The notes beneath the pieces were generated by a model. It searched no databases. It saw only the letters and a program-made list of their open reading frames with translations, and was not told where the DNA came from. 38,544 bases of DNA from Nostoc sp. LEGE 06077 (GTDB lineage Bacteria > Cyanobacteriota > Cyanobacteriia > Cyanobacteriales > Nostocaceae): contig NZ_JADEWI010000065.1 in assembly GCF_015207705.1 (NCBI RefSeq), positions 1-38,544 on the forward strand. Reading direction: 5' to 3'. Both the position numbers and the translations under genes were made by a program. Shown here one piece after another: positions 7,414 to 14,667 of the stretch (positions are counted from its first letter, which is position 1; each line of letters starts with the position of its first letter).

Positions 7414-8553
7414 TTAAGCCAGCAAGGAAGAACACAATTTGTTTTCTAGTTCCATTTCGCGTTCTTGTGTCGCCACAATAGCTTGGGTAATGACACGCTG
7501 ACAGTCAAAACCTACGCTATGTAGTTGTAGCCACTGTTGAGCTTCGTTCCCTTCACGCAGGATTTTATGCAATGGGGAAAGGAAACAGCTAAAGCCTTGT
7601 TGTTTAGCGATCGCCCAAACTTCTTGATATAATTCCGCAATCCAATCTCTAGCTAAAATAGTTCTGCCATCTTGCCAATGTTGCATTTGAGCATCTAGAC
7701 TCGCACTAGCGGCTGCTATTTCATTGTTAGTGGTCAGCGCAATTAGTTCTTCCGGGGAGAAGCTACTGTTAGTTAAGGGATCTAAATCGGGATTATTGAT
7801 TACCTGCAACAAACGCGCTTCTAACAAGGCGGTAATTGCCAGCAAAGCAATGGGATCTGTAACTAAATCGCAAATTCGCAATTCTAAGCGATTGAGATCA
7901 TAAGGACGGCGATCGCCATTTGGTCGTACCGATACCCATAAATGGCGGACATTTTGCATTGTCCCCGCCACTAACTGCTCTTCTACCCACTGAATATGAT
8001 GGGCGTGGCTAGTAAATAACGGCACGTAAGCAGGTGTTTGGGGAAAGACACCCCAACGGGTAGAGTGATAGCCAGTGGTTTTGCCATTAAAAAAGGGCGA
8101 TGAAGCACTGAGAGCGAGAAACAGTGGTGCTTCTAAGCGGATGAGCCGACAAGCCCGCATTAATACTTCTGGGTCGCTAATACCTATATTTATATGCACA
8201 CTGGCAGTAACTACATTTGTGCCGTAGCTCTGCTCAATATAATCATGATAAGGATTGGTTGGATCAGAACGAAAGAAGCGATCGCCCCCACTCAATGACA
8301 AAGTACTTCCGGGTATTAAAGTATAATCCCCCAAACGCTGGAGGTACTTTCTTAACTCCCGGCGGGGATGTAGTAAAGCACATAAGAGATTTTCGTAACT
8401 TGTTGATGGCTTCGTTATGTATTCCACGTTGCGGCTGTCTGGTTCCCGCATAAAGCCGTCCAAATCTGCCACAATCTTATCGGAGAGACCAACAATTTCA
8501 CCTTGAGGTGTGCCAGTATACATCTCGATTTCAAAGCCTTTTGATAGCACCAC
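7414..8553 (-). CDS. gshA: Glutamate-cysteine ligase, cyanobacterial type
   Basis: 379 residues, the length of the cyanobacterial GshA class (a GCS2-related branch distinct from the 500-residue proteobacterial enzyme). It joins glutamate to cysteine with ATP in the first step of glutathione synthesis in the cytosol. Seen in the sequence: N-terminal KGFEIEMYTGTPQGEIVGLS, the Glu-rich start of the active site; GSTLSLSGGDRFFRSDPTNP; the substrate-binding TASVHINIGISDPEVLMRA near residues 116-134; and RPYDLNRLELRICDLVTDP near 216-234. gshB is not in the window. Start: an ATG a few codons inside would also be possible, but the GTG at 8553 gives the usual N-terminus. Confidence 0.9.
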   Translation of the reverse strand: MVLSKGFEIEMYTGTPQGEIVGLSDKIVADLDGFMREPDSRNVEYITKPSTSYENLLCALLHPRRELRKYLQRLGDYTLIPGSTLSLSGGDRFFRSDPTNPYHDYIEQSYGTNVVTASVHINIGISDPEVLMRACRLIRLEAPLFLALSASSPFFNGKTTGYHSTRWGVFPQTPAYVPLFTSHAHHIQWVEEQLVAGTMQNVRHLWVSVRPNGDRRPYDLNRLELRICDLVTDPIALLAITALLEARLLQVINNPDLDPLTNSSFSPEELIALTTNNEIAAASASLDAQMQHWQDGRTILARDWIAELYQEVWAIAKQQGFSCFLSPLHKILREGNEAQQWLQLHSVGFDCQRVITQAIVATQEREMELENKLCSSLLA

Positions 8554-9162
8554 TTAGTTCTCCTTGGCTCTCCCAGCCTATTAATTGTATCGAATTAGAC
8601 GTTTTTTTGGTATTGAGTTTGCCGTTATTTAAACGTTAAGAATCTTTTAGCAGAACATTTATCACGACAAACTATTTGTTTTTGCCACTTAGTAATTACT
8701 TAAGATAAAAGTATCAATTTTATTTCTGCCTTTGTATGGAGATTTACATACTACATTAGGTTGAAAAAACCGTACTCAAGATTTTGTCTTTTTCAGCAAG
8801 TTGAGCCGACTAGCTGTGAAATGCCACAAATTTTGCCGACATCATTACTACCAATGACACATACTACTGGATAAGTGACACTCAAAACTTCTATTTTTCA
8901 GCAGAAATTCCCAGTATCTGTTGAGCGCCAATTGTCCAAGCGACGCTTTTAGACGCAAAACTCCTACAGATATTAATTATGACAATTTAAATTAGATATA
9001 AAATAATAGTATGGTGCTTTGTGATGCAGCGCTATACACATTGTTTTTAACTAAAAAATGATCGCAAATTTTCCAGCGTGGCATGATTGTAATACTGCTT
9101 TGAGAAGAATTAATTGGCGATCGCCTGATGAATATTAGAGGCAATTTATAAAGTAAATATTA

Positions 9163-9221
9163 AGTAGGGTGTGTTACAGCTATACAAGTATTTTGGAACT
9201 TAAGAGATTGAGAATTAGCCG
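9163..9221. repeat. GGTGYGTTAC inverted repeat element
   Basis: TAGGGTGTGTTAC at the left and GTAACGCACC at the right are near-perfect inverted arms (one mismatch) about 36 bases apart. The arm sequence is a widely dispersed spacer repeat in Nostoc-type genomes. The left arm also reads GTA-N8-TAC (9164-9177), the consensus of the nitrogen regulator NtcA. Confidence 0.55.
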
Positions 9222-9690
9222 TAACGCACCATCTTTCTCGGTGTGCAAAATCAAATCAATAAATAATCAAATAATTTTAATTAATTTCTGATTTTACTAT
9301 ATCAGGCACTTATTTTCTGCTTTTCAAAAACTTATTACAGTAATAGTTTTGTCATTTTAATTACAAATACATATTTTTTAATTGTATAACATTGCATATA
9401 CAAATATTTTTATCTATGCAATATCTAAAATTAAAAGGTAGATAAGCTACATCATCATAATTGTTTTTCTGTTAGTGGCTTCATTTCTCAAGCTTTCTAT
9501 TATTTTTTTGACAACTACTAAAAAAATCCTTAAGCTAATAGATAGATGACCGAGTATTAACCAAATAACTTCGATTTTGTGAGGTAAATTCAAAATCGTT
9601 GTGAGAAAGTATCAGTATGAACAAATGAATTGAACTCAATCATTGACGATAAATAGTAACTTCAACCAATTTAGCTAGAAAAAAGCTAAT

Positions 9691-9741
9691 ACCTGATTTA
9701 TTGGATTTCGCTACGCGGTTCTGAACATCATCCAATCAGGT
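9691..9741 (+). promoter_or_regulatory. Hairpin in the leader of the oxidase operon
   Basis: ACCTGATTTATTGGAT pairs with ATCCAATCAGGT, leaving a 4-base bulge, around a 23-base loop carrying TTCGCTACGCGG. It ends 68 bases before the first start codon. It may be a leader structure, a terminator of a read-in transcript, or a small repeat. Confidence 0.4.
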
Positions 9742-9809
9742 GTAAATGTTTGTATTGATGATCGTGCTTGTCTGTTAATCATGAAACTTTGGCTGAGGTG
9801 CAGTAAACT

Positions 9810-10310
9810 ATGTTGGATTTTTTTACATCGTTGAACGACCATAATTTACCCTATCCAGATACGCTACACCCAATCGTTGTTCACTTTGTAATTGCGATGG
9901 TAGTGTTTGCCTTTTTCTGTGATGTATTAGGTTATTTTACTGGCAAAGCTCGCCTATTTGAGGTGGGTTGGTGGAATATGTTTGTTGCGACGATCGCCAT
10001 TTTTGTAGCGATTATTTTTGGACAATTTGAAGCAGGTTTAGCCCAACCCTACGACGTAGCTAAATCAGTTTTAAATATCCATACACTGATTGGTTGGTCA
10101 CTTTCTGGCATCATCGCTGCAATTACAGCATGGCGCTATGTAATTCGTTCCCACAATCCCCAAAAATTACCAATTCATTATTTAGCAGCCGGATTTATCT
10201 TAGTAGCAATTGTCGGTGTACAAGTATATTTCGGTGATCAATTGGTTTGGGTATATGGATTGCACACAGTACCAGTTGTTGAAGCAGTAAAGGATGGAAT
10301 GCTGCCATGA
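9810..10310 (+). CDS. DUF2231 membrane protein, first of a tandem pair
   Basis: 166 residues with four predicted membrane helices (about 20-42, 56-75, 90-109 and 122-141). It matches the DUF2231 type: the N-terminal LHPIVVHFVIAM box, EVGWWNMFVATIAIF in helix 2, and a C-terminal VYGLHTVP. Histidines 20, 25, 91, 123 and 152 have exact counterparts in the next protein, which suggests metal or heme binding near the membrane surface. The family has no established function. GAGG stands 11 bases before the ATG. Its stop overlaps the next start by four bases (ATGA), so the two are translationally coupled and lead the oxidase genes. I infer a role with the oxidase, either as redox partner or as assembly factor. 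Confidence 0.8.
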   Translation: MLDFFTSLNDHNLPYPDTLHPIVVHFVIAMVVFAFFCDVLGYFTGKARLFEVGWWNMFVATIAIFVAIIFGQFEAGLAQPYDVAKSVLNIHTLIGWSLSGIIAAITAWRYVIRSHNPQKLPIHYLAAGFILVAIVGVQVYFGDQLVWVYGLHTVPVVEAVKDGMLP

Positions 10311-10912
10311 ATTCAGACCTAATTAATCAATTGAACGTAGAATTGGGTGCTAACGGACTGCCTTACACTCTGCCGATTCACCCAAACTTAGTACATCTCA
10401 CCATTGGTCTATTCATCATTGGAATTACCTTTGATATTGTAGGTGTTCTATTTCCCTTCCAAAAATGGGTATTCAAATTTTTGGCAATTACAGTTGAACG
10501 TGCCAACTTCTTTGATGTGGGTTGGTACAACATGTTTGGCTCAACCATCATTACCTTTTTTACTGTAGCCGCTGGCTTTTACGAAATGCTTTTAGCAACC
10601 CCACCCACAGAAATCAAAAGTGCTTGGGGCTTGCAAGCAATGCAAACAATGCTTTGGCATGGTATTGGTGGTGTCGTCTTACTCGCCCTATTTGTGGGAA
10701 TGACCATGTGGAGAGGATGGCAGCGTTTTGTGTGGAGTAAAGATTCCGACACAGAAGTGCATTGGGGCTATTTGTTGGCGGGAGTAGCAATTATGTTTTT
10801 GATGTTCCTTCACGGCACATTAGGAGCGCAACTAGCTGCCGAATTTGGTGTTCACAACACCGCAGATAGATTACTGAAATTAGGCGAAGACCTGAACACA
10901 ATGCTCAAATAA
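10307..10912 (+). CDS. DUF2231 membrane protein, second of a tandem pair
   Basis: 201 residues, four predicted membrane helices (about 26-48, 72-92, 115-134 and 152-172). It aligns along its length with the preceding protein: LPIHPNLVHLTIGLF to LHPIVVHFVIAM, FDVGWYNMFGSTIITFF to FEVGWWNMFVATIAIF, and final GVHNTADRLL to GLHTVPVVEA. It therefore looks like the product of a tandem duplication. The shared histidines are 25, 30, 118, 152 and 183; His169 is extra. An insert of about 15 residues after helix 1 (KWVFKFLAITVERAN) and a longer helix 2-3 loop separate the paralogues. It is followed 88 bases later by oxidase subunit II, with repeat DNA between. No function is established for the family. 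Confidence 0.8.
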   Translation: MNSDLINQLNVELGANGLPYTLPIHPNLVHLTIGLFIIGITFDIVGVLFPFQKWVFKFLAITVERANFFDVGWYNMFGSTIITFFTVAAGFYEMLLATPPTEIKSAWGLQAMQTMLWHGIGGVVLLALFVGMTMWRGWQRFVWSKDSDTEVHWGYLLAGVAIMFLMFLHGTLGAQLAAEFGVHNTADRLLKLGEDLNTMLK

Positions 10913-10918
10913 CTGTCC

Positions 10919-10993
10919 AGGGTCAAAAGTCCAAAGTCCAAAGTATTTAATTGTGACTCTTGACCGTTGACTCTTGACTATTGACTCTTGACC
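10919..10993. repeat. Heptamer-type short tandem repeats inside the oxidase operon
   Basis: Left: GTCAAAAGTCCAAAGTCCAAAGT. Right: TTGACCGTTGACTCTTGACTATTGACTCTTGACC, with units near TTGACTC/TTGACTA. The two halves are inverted with respect to each other and could pair in RNA (GTCAAAAGTC against GACTCTTGAC). Similar units occur at 28329-28345 and 31399-31435. They lie between the second DUF2231 gene and coxB, where they could lower read-through or tune mRNA stability. Confidence 0.65.
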
Positions 10994-11000
10994 AAAACTC

Positions 11001-11918
11001 ATGAAACTCCCCAAGATTTTAAACATATTAACCTTAATTACTGGTGCGATCGCCGTGAGCATCACCAGTATGTGGATAGGTAAACAAGCCTATTCTTGGC
11101 TACCGCCGCAAGCTGCGGCCGAATCTCATCTGATTGATGATTTGATTAGTTTTTTGGTGACATTAGGTGCATTTATTTTTCTTGGTGTTACTAGCACCTT
11201 AATGTACTCTGTGATTTTCCATCGCGCTGAGAAAGACGACTTCAGCGATGGCCCTCACATCGAAGGTAATGTCACTCTAGAAGTTGTCTGGACAGCTATC
11301 CCCATTATGTTAGTACTGTGGATTGCTGGCTATAGCTCCCAAGTTTACGAACAAATGGGAATTCAAGGCCCCACACAGTTAGTGCATTTGCATAATCCCG
11401 TGGGAATGGAATCAGCTTATGCAGCCACAAAAGACGCTGTTATGAGCGAACCTGTAGAAAAAATTGATGTCATTGCCAAACAATGGGCGTGGGTATTCCA
11501 TTACCCTGAGAAAAATGTTACCAGTACCGAACTGCATTTACCAAGCGATCGCCGCGTACGTTTAGCACTGCAATCAGAAGATGTACTGCACGGCTTTTAT
11601 ATCCCGGCATTCCGCCTCAAACAAGACATCATTCCCAACCACACTATCGACTTTGAATTTACCCCCATTCGTCAGGGGCAATATCACCTTACTGACTCTC
11701 AATATAGCGGTACTTACTTTGCCACTATGCAGGCAAATGTAGTTGTGGAATCCCCCGAAGAATACCACAAATGGCTGACGAAAATCGCTACACATAAACC
11801 CTTCTTTGCTAAGAACCAAGCTGTGAATGAATACGCCGAAACAGCTAGTGAACCAGTGAAAAATGGCTGGGATACAGTTGTCCCCGCTGCTCCTCCTCTG
11901 GTGAATTTTTCCGGTTGA
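11001..11918 (+). CDS. coxB: Oxidase subunit II lacking the CuA site (ARTO/quinol oxidase type)
   Basis: 305 residues: two N-terminal membrane helices (about 8-28 and 48-72), a charged loop, a third hydrophobic stretch near 96-111, and a cupredoxin domain at about 150-255. His197 (DVLHGFYIPAF) is kept, but the CuA loop reads YHLTDSQYSGTYFATM. The two bridging cysteines are Asp232 and Ser236, the second histidine is Phe240, and only Met243 remains. It therefore cannot hold a normal binuclear CuA centre or take electrons from cytochrome c in the usual way. This is the known mark of cyanobacterial alternative respiratory terminal oxidases (cox3/ctaCII type), thought to use quinol. A conserved KQWAWVFHYP segment stands at 160-169. 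The next gene starts 42 bases after the stop. Confidence 0.9.
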   Translation: MKLPKILNILTLITGAIAVSITSMWIGKQAYSWLPPQAAAESHLIDDLISFLVTLGAFIFLGVTSTLMYSVIFHRAEKDDFSDGPHIEGNVTLEVVWTAIPIMLVLWIAGYSSQVYEQMGIQGPTQLVHLHNPVGMESAYAATKDAVMSEPVEKIDVIAKQWAWVFHYPEKNVTSTELHLPSDRRVRLALQSEDVLHGFYIPAFRLKQDIIPNHTIDFEFTPIRQGQYHLTDSQYSGTYFATMQANVVVESPEEYHKWLTKIATHKPFFAKNQAVNEYAETASEPVKNGWDTVVPAAPPLVNFSG

Positions 11919-11959
11919 CGGCAGACACACCCTTACACCCCTGTTTTTTCAAAAGAACA

Positions 11960-13627
11960 ATGACTAACGTCCCTATTGATAGTCTCAACCTCCCGGTTGG
12001 GAAACCTCAGCATGAATCTCCAGGAGGCTGGAAACAATACTTCAGCTTTAGTACCGACCACAAAGTAATTGGTATCCAATACCTTGTGACCGCCTTTTTC
12101 TTCTTTCTGGTCGGCGGTATCTTTGCCATGATCTTGCGGGGAGAATTAATTACCCCCGAAGCTGATTTAGTTGACCGCACCGTATATAACGGGATGTTCA
12201 CTATGCACGGCACTGTGATGCTGTTCTTGTGGACATTTCCCTCACTTGTTGGTTTTGCTAACTATCTCGTCCCTTTGATGATTGGGGCGCGAGATATGGC
12301 ATTTCCCCGCCTCAACGCCGTCGCCTTTTGGATGGTACCTGTAGTCGGTATTTTGTTGATGGGCAGTTTTTTCGTTCCTGGCGGCCCCGCCCAAGCAGGT
12401 TGGTGGGCTTATCCACCAGTCAGTCTCCAAAATCCCACAGGTAACTTGATTAACGGTCAAGTTTTATGGCTGTTGGCAGTGGCAATTTCTGGTGTCTCCT
12501 CAATTATGGGGGCTGTCAACTTTGTTACTACCATTGTCAAGATGCGTGCGCCCGGTATGGGCTTCTTTCGGATGCCTTTGTTTGTCTGGGCAGTACTCAG
12601 CGCTCAAATCATCCAATTGTTTGGCTTACCAGCACTGACAGCAGGTGCGGTAATGTTGTTACTTGACCTCACCGTAGGTACTGGCTTTTTTAACCCAGCC
12701 AATGGCGGAAATCCCGTCATGTTCCAGCATTACTTCTGGTTTTACTCCCACCCTGCGGTGTATGTGATCATTTTGCCTGTTTTCGGCATTTTCTCCGAAA
12801 TTTTCCCTGTCTATTCTCGCAAACCTTTATTCGGCTACAAAGTAGTTGCCATTTCATCACTGTTAATTGCCGTAGTCAGCGCCATTGTCTGGGTACACCA
12901 TATGTATGTCAGCGGTACTCCTGCTTGGATGCGGTTGATTTTCATGTTGACAACTATGTTTGTCTCTGTACCCACTGGCATTAAGGTATTTGCTTGGGTA
13001 GCGACAATTTGGGGCGGTAAGTTGCGGTTGAATACACCCATGTTATTTGCCTTGGGTGGATTAATCATGTTTGTCTTTGCTGGCATCACAGGGATTATGC
13101 TGTCTTCTGTACCTGTGGATGTTCACGTTAACAATACCTACTTTGTCGTGGGACACTTCCACTATGTTCTGTTTGGCACAGTAACAATGGGCTTGTACGC
13201 TGCCATTTATCACTGGTTCCCCAAAATGACTGGGCGGATGTACTACGAAGGTTGGGGTAAGTTGCATTTCTGGTTGTCATTTATTGGTACTAACCTCAAC
13301 TTCTTACCCATGCACCCACTGGGTTTACAAGGGATGTTGCGTCGGGTTTCTTCCTATGCGCCAGAGTATGAATTCTGGAATATTATTGCGAGTCTTGGTG
13401 CATTTCTGTTAGGTATGTCTACCTTACCTTTCATCTTCAATATGGTAGTTTCTTGGATGCAAGGTGAGAAAGCCCCTGATAACCCTTGGCGGGCAATTGG
13501 TTTAGAGTGGTTAGTTTCTTCACCACCACCTGTTGAGAACTTTGAAGAAATTCCTATTGTGATTTCTGAACCTTATGGTTACGGCAAATCAGAACCGTTA
13601 GTTGCAGAAGCTAATAGTCATCATTAA
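11960..13627 (+). CDS. coxA: Heme-copper oxidase subunit I, A2 type (YSHPxV)
   Basis: 555 residues from ATG 11960, about twelve membrane helices. This is the catalytic subunit that reduces O2 to water and pumps protons. Low-spin heme ligands are His83 (FTMHGTVM) and His401. High-spin heme ligand is His399 (GHFHYVLFG). CuB ligands are His264, His313 and His314 (WVHHMYVSG), and the cross-linked tyrosine is Tyr268. The D-channel entry Asp112 (GARDMAFPRLN) and K-channel Lys342 (PTGIKVFAW) are kept. The active-site helix reads FYSHPAVYV, so the usual glutamate of GHPEV is Ala266 and the Tyr-Ser pair of A2 oxidases is present. A longer reading from TTG 11915 overlaps the coxB stop and has no ribosome site, so I reject it. 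Followed 167 bases later by subunit III. Confidence 0.93.
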   Translation: MTNVPIDSLNLPVGKPQHESPGGWKQYFSFSTDHKVIGIQYLVTAFFFFLVGGIFAMILRGELITPEADLVDRTVYNGMFTMHGTVMLFLWTFPSLVGFANYLVPLMIGARDMAFPRLNAVAFWMVPVVGILLMGSFFVPGGPAQAGWWAYPPVSLQNPTGNLINGQVLWLLAVAISGVSSIMGAVNFVTTIVKMRAPGMGFFRMPLFVWAVLSAQIIQLFGLPALTAGAVMLLLDLTVGTGFFNPANGGNPVMFQHYFWFYSHPAVYVIILPVFGIFSEIFPVYSRKPLFGYKVVAISSLLIAVVSAIVWVHHMYVSGTPAWMRLIFMLTTMFVSVPTGIKVFAWVATIWGGKLRLNTPMLFALGGLIMFVFAGITGIMLSSVPVDVHVNNTYFVVGHFHYVLFGTVTMGLYAAIYHWFPKMTGRMYYEGWGKLHFWLSFIGTNLNFLPMHPLGLQGMLRRVSSYAPEYEFWNIIASLGAFLLGMSTLPFIFNMVVSWMQGEKAPDNPWRAIGLEWLVSSPPPVENFEEIPIVISEPYGYGKSEPLVAEANSHH

Positions 13628-13642
13628 TGACAAAGCTAATTA

Positions 13643-13691
13643 GGGGACGCAGTTAAGTAAAACTGGCCAGACATCTGTCTGGTGTGTCCCC
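13643..13691. repeat. Nested hairpin between coxA and coxC
   Basis: Outer arms GGGGAC/GTCCCC enclose inner arms CCAGAC/GTCTGG with a 4-base loop. It sits 16 bases after the coxA stop and could act as an attenuator, an RNA-stability element or a small dispersed repeat. Confidence 0.5.
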
Positions 13692-13712
13692 ACAACTGAA
13701 AGTTGATTTTTT

Positions 13713-13758
13713 AAACGCAAAAGGGCGCTGAGGTAAGCGCAGAGCTACGCAAAGTAGT
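13713..13758. repeat. Dispersed repeat of the AACGCAAAGGxCGCxxAGG type
   Basis: Tandem-like units AAACGCAAAAGGGCGC, TGAGGTAAGCGC and AGAGCTACGCAAAG. A second member in the opposite orientation lies at 38250-38276. This is a very common spacer sequence of filamentous cyanobacteria. Confidence 0.6.
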
Positions 13759-13794
13759 TCTTAAAGCAAGATTACACAATTTAGAATTTCACCA

Positions 13795-14406
13795 ATGGAC
13801 AGCTATATCGTTCCTAAAGAGTTAGAAAATCACTCTCATCCGGCTGGTGAGCATGGACATGATGAAGAAGGCAATAAAATGTTTGGTTTTATTGTTTTCT
13901 TATTGTCGGAAAGTGTGATTTTCTTGAGTTTTTTCGCTGGTTACATTGTCTACAAACTGACAACTCCTAACTGGTTGCCGCCTGGTGTGGAAGGATTAGA
14001 AGTTAGAGAACCTGCCATTAATACTGTTGTGTTGGTTGCTAGTAGTTTTGTGATTTATTTAGCAGAACGCGCTCTCCAACGCCATAATTTATGGGGTTTT
14101 CGCCTGTTTCTTTTAGCAACAATGGCGATGGGCAGTTACTTCTTGGTAGGACAGGCGATTGAATGGAGTAACTTGGCTTTTGGGTTCACAACTGGCACCT
14201 TTGGCGGAATGTTCTACCTGTTAACAGGTTTCCACGGCTTACACGTTTTGACAGGTATCCTGTTGCAATTGATAATTTTGATCCGTTCTTTCATTCCTGG
14301 AAATTACGAATCTGGTCACTTCGGAGTTAATGCTACTTCTCTGTTTTGGCACTTTGTTGATGTGATCTGGATTGTTTTATTTGTTCTGCTCTATATTTGG
14401 CAGTAA
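13795..14406 (+). CDS. coxC: Heme-copper oxidase subunit III
   Basis: 203 residues, five membrane helices, the short bacterial form of subunit III (no lipid-binding first two helices as in 260-residue forms). Signatures seen: KMFGFIVFLLSESVIFLSFF (helix 1), FYLLTGFHGLHVLTGILLQL with the FHGxHV box near residues 144-163, and the final LFWHFVDVIWIVLFVLLYIW. The FHGLHV and WHFVDxxW motifs are conserved in the family. It is the last gene of the oxidase set. An N-terminal His-rich stretch (ENHSHPAGEHGHDEE) is seen and is common in such proteins. Separated from coxA by 167 bases of repeat DNA, it may have reduced or separate expression. Confidence 0.9.
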   Translation: MDSYIVPKELENHSHPAGEHGHDEEGNKMFGFIVFLLSESVIFLSFFAGYIVYKLTTPNWLPPGVEGLEVREPAINTVVLVASSFVIYLAERALQRHNLWGFRLFLLATMAMGSYFLVGQAIEWSNLAFGFTTGTFGGMFYLLTGFHGLHVLTGILLQLIILIRSFIPGNYESGHFGVNATSLFWHFVDVIWIVLFVLLYIWQ

Positions 14407-14667
14407 ATATTCAGCTTTGTCCAAAAATTAGAGCAAGTTTTTAGCGGGAGGGTAAGGTAATTCACCTTTTCCTCTGTTTTTCATATTTAGGTATTATAAA
14501 AATGATTTTATGATCAGTTATAAAAATATGTCACTCTATCTCTGTATAGATGTGAAAAAATTTATTTTTAAGATACAAATGGGAAGGCTTAATGTTGAAA
14601 ATTAAATTTTACTGAGCTAAACAAATTCAGCATATACAATTTTCCCTAAAAAAAACTTACTTCACCA

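Larger units (their letters stand above)
8554..9809. other. 1.26-kb non-coding gap between gshA and the oxidase operon
   Basis: Divergent promoter region. No frame of credible length or composition is seen. It contains a TAGGGTGTGTTAC / GTAACGCACC inverted repeat (9163-9221), very AT-rich DNA at 9240-9530, and a bulged hairpin at 9691-9741 just before the first DUF2231 gene. Promoters for gshA (left) and the oxidase operon (right) must lie here but no -10/-35 pair can be assigned safely. Confidence 0.6.

Noticed and set aside
9058-9138. 26-codon frame MIANFPAWHDCNTALRRINW
   Set aside because: Looks protein-like but is too short and isolated to support as a gene; it might be a relic.
11915-11959. 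TTG start for coxA overlapping the coxB stop
   Set aside because: No ribosome site, and the added 15 residues are unlike the family; ATG 11960 gives a normal N-terminus.
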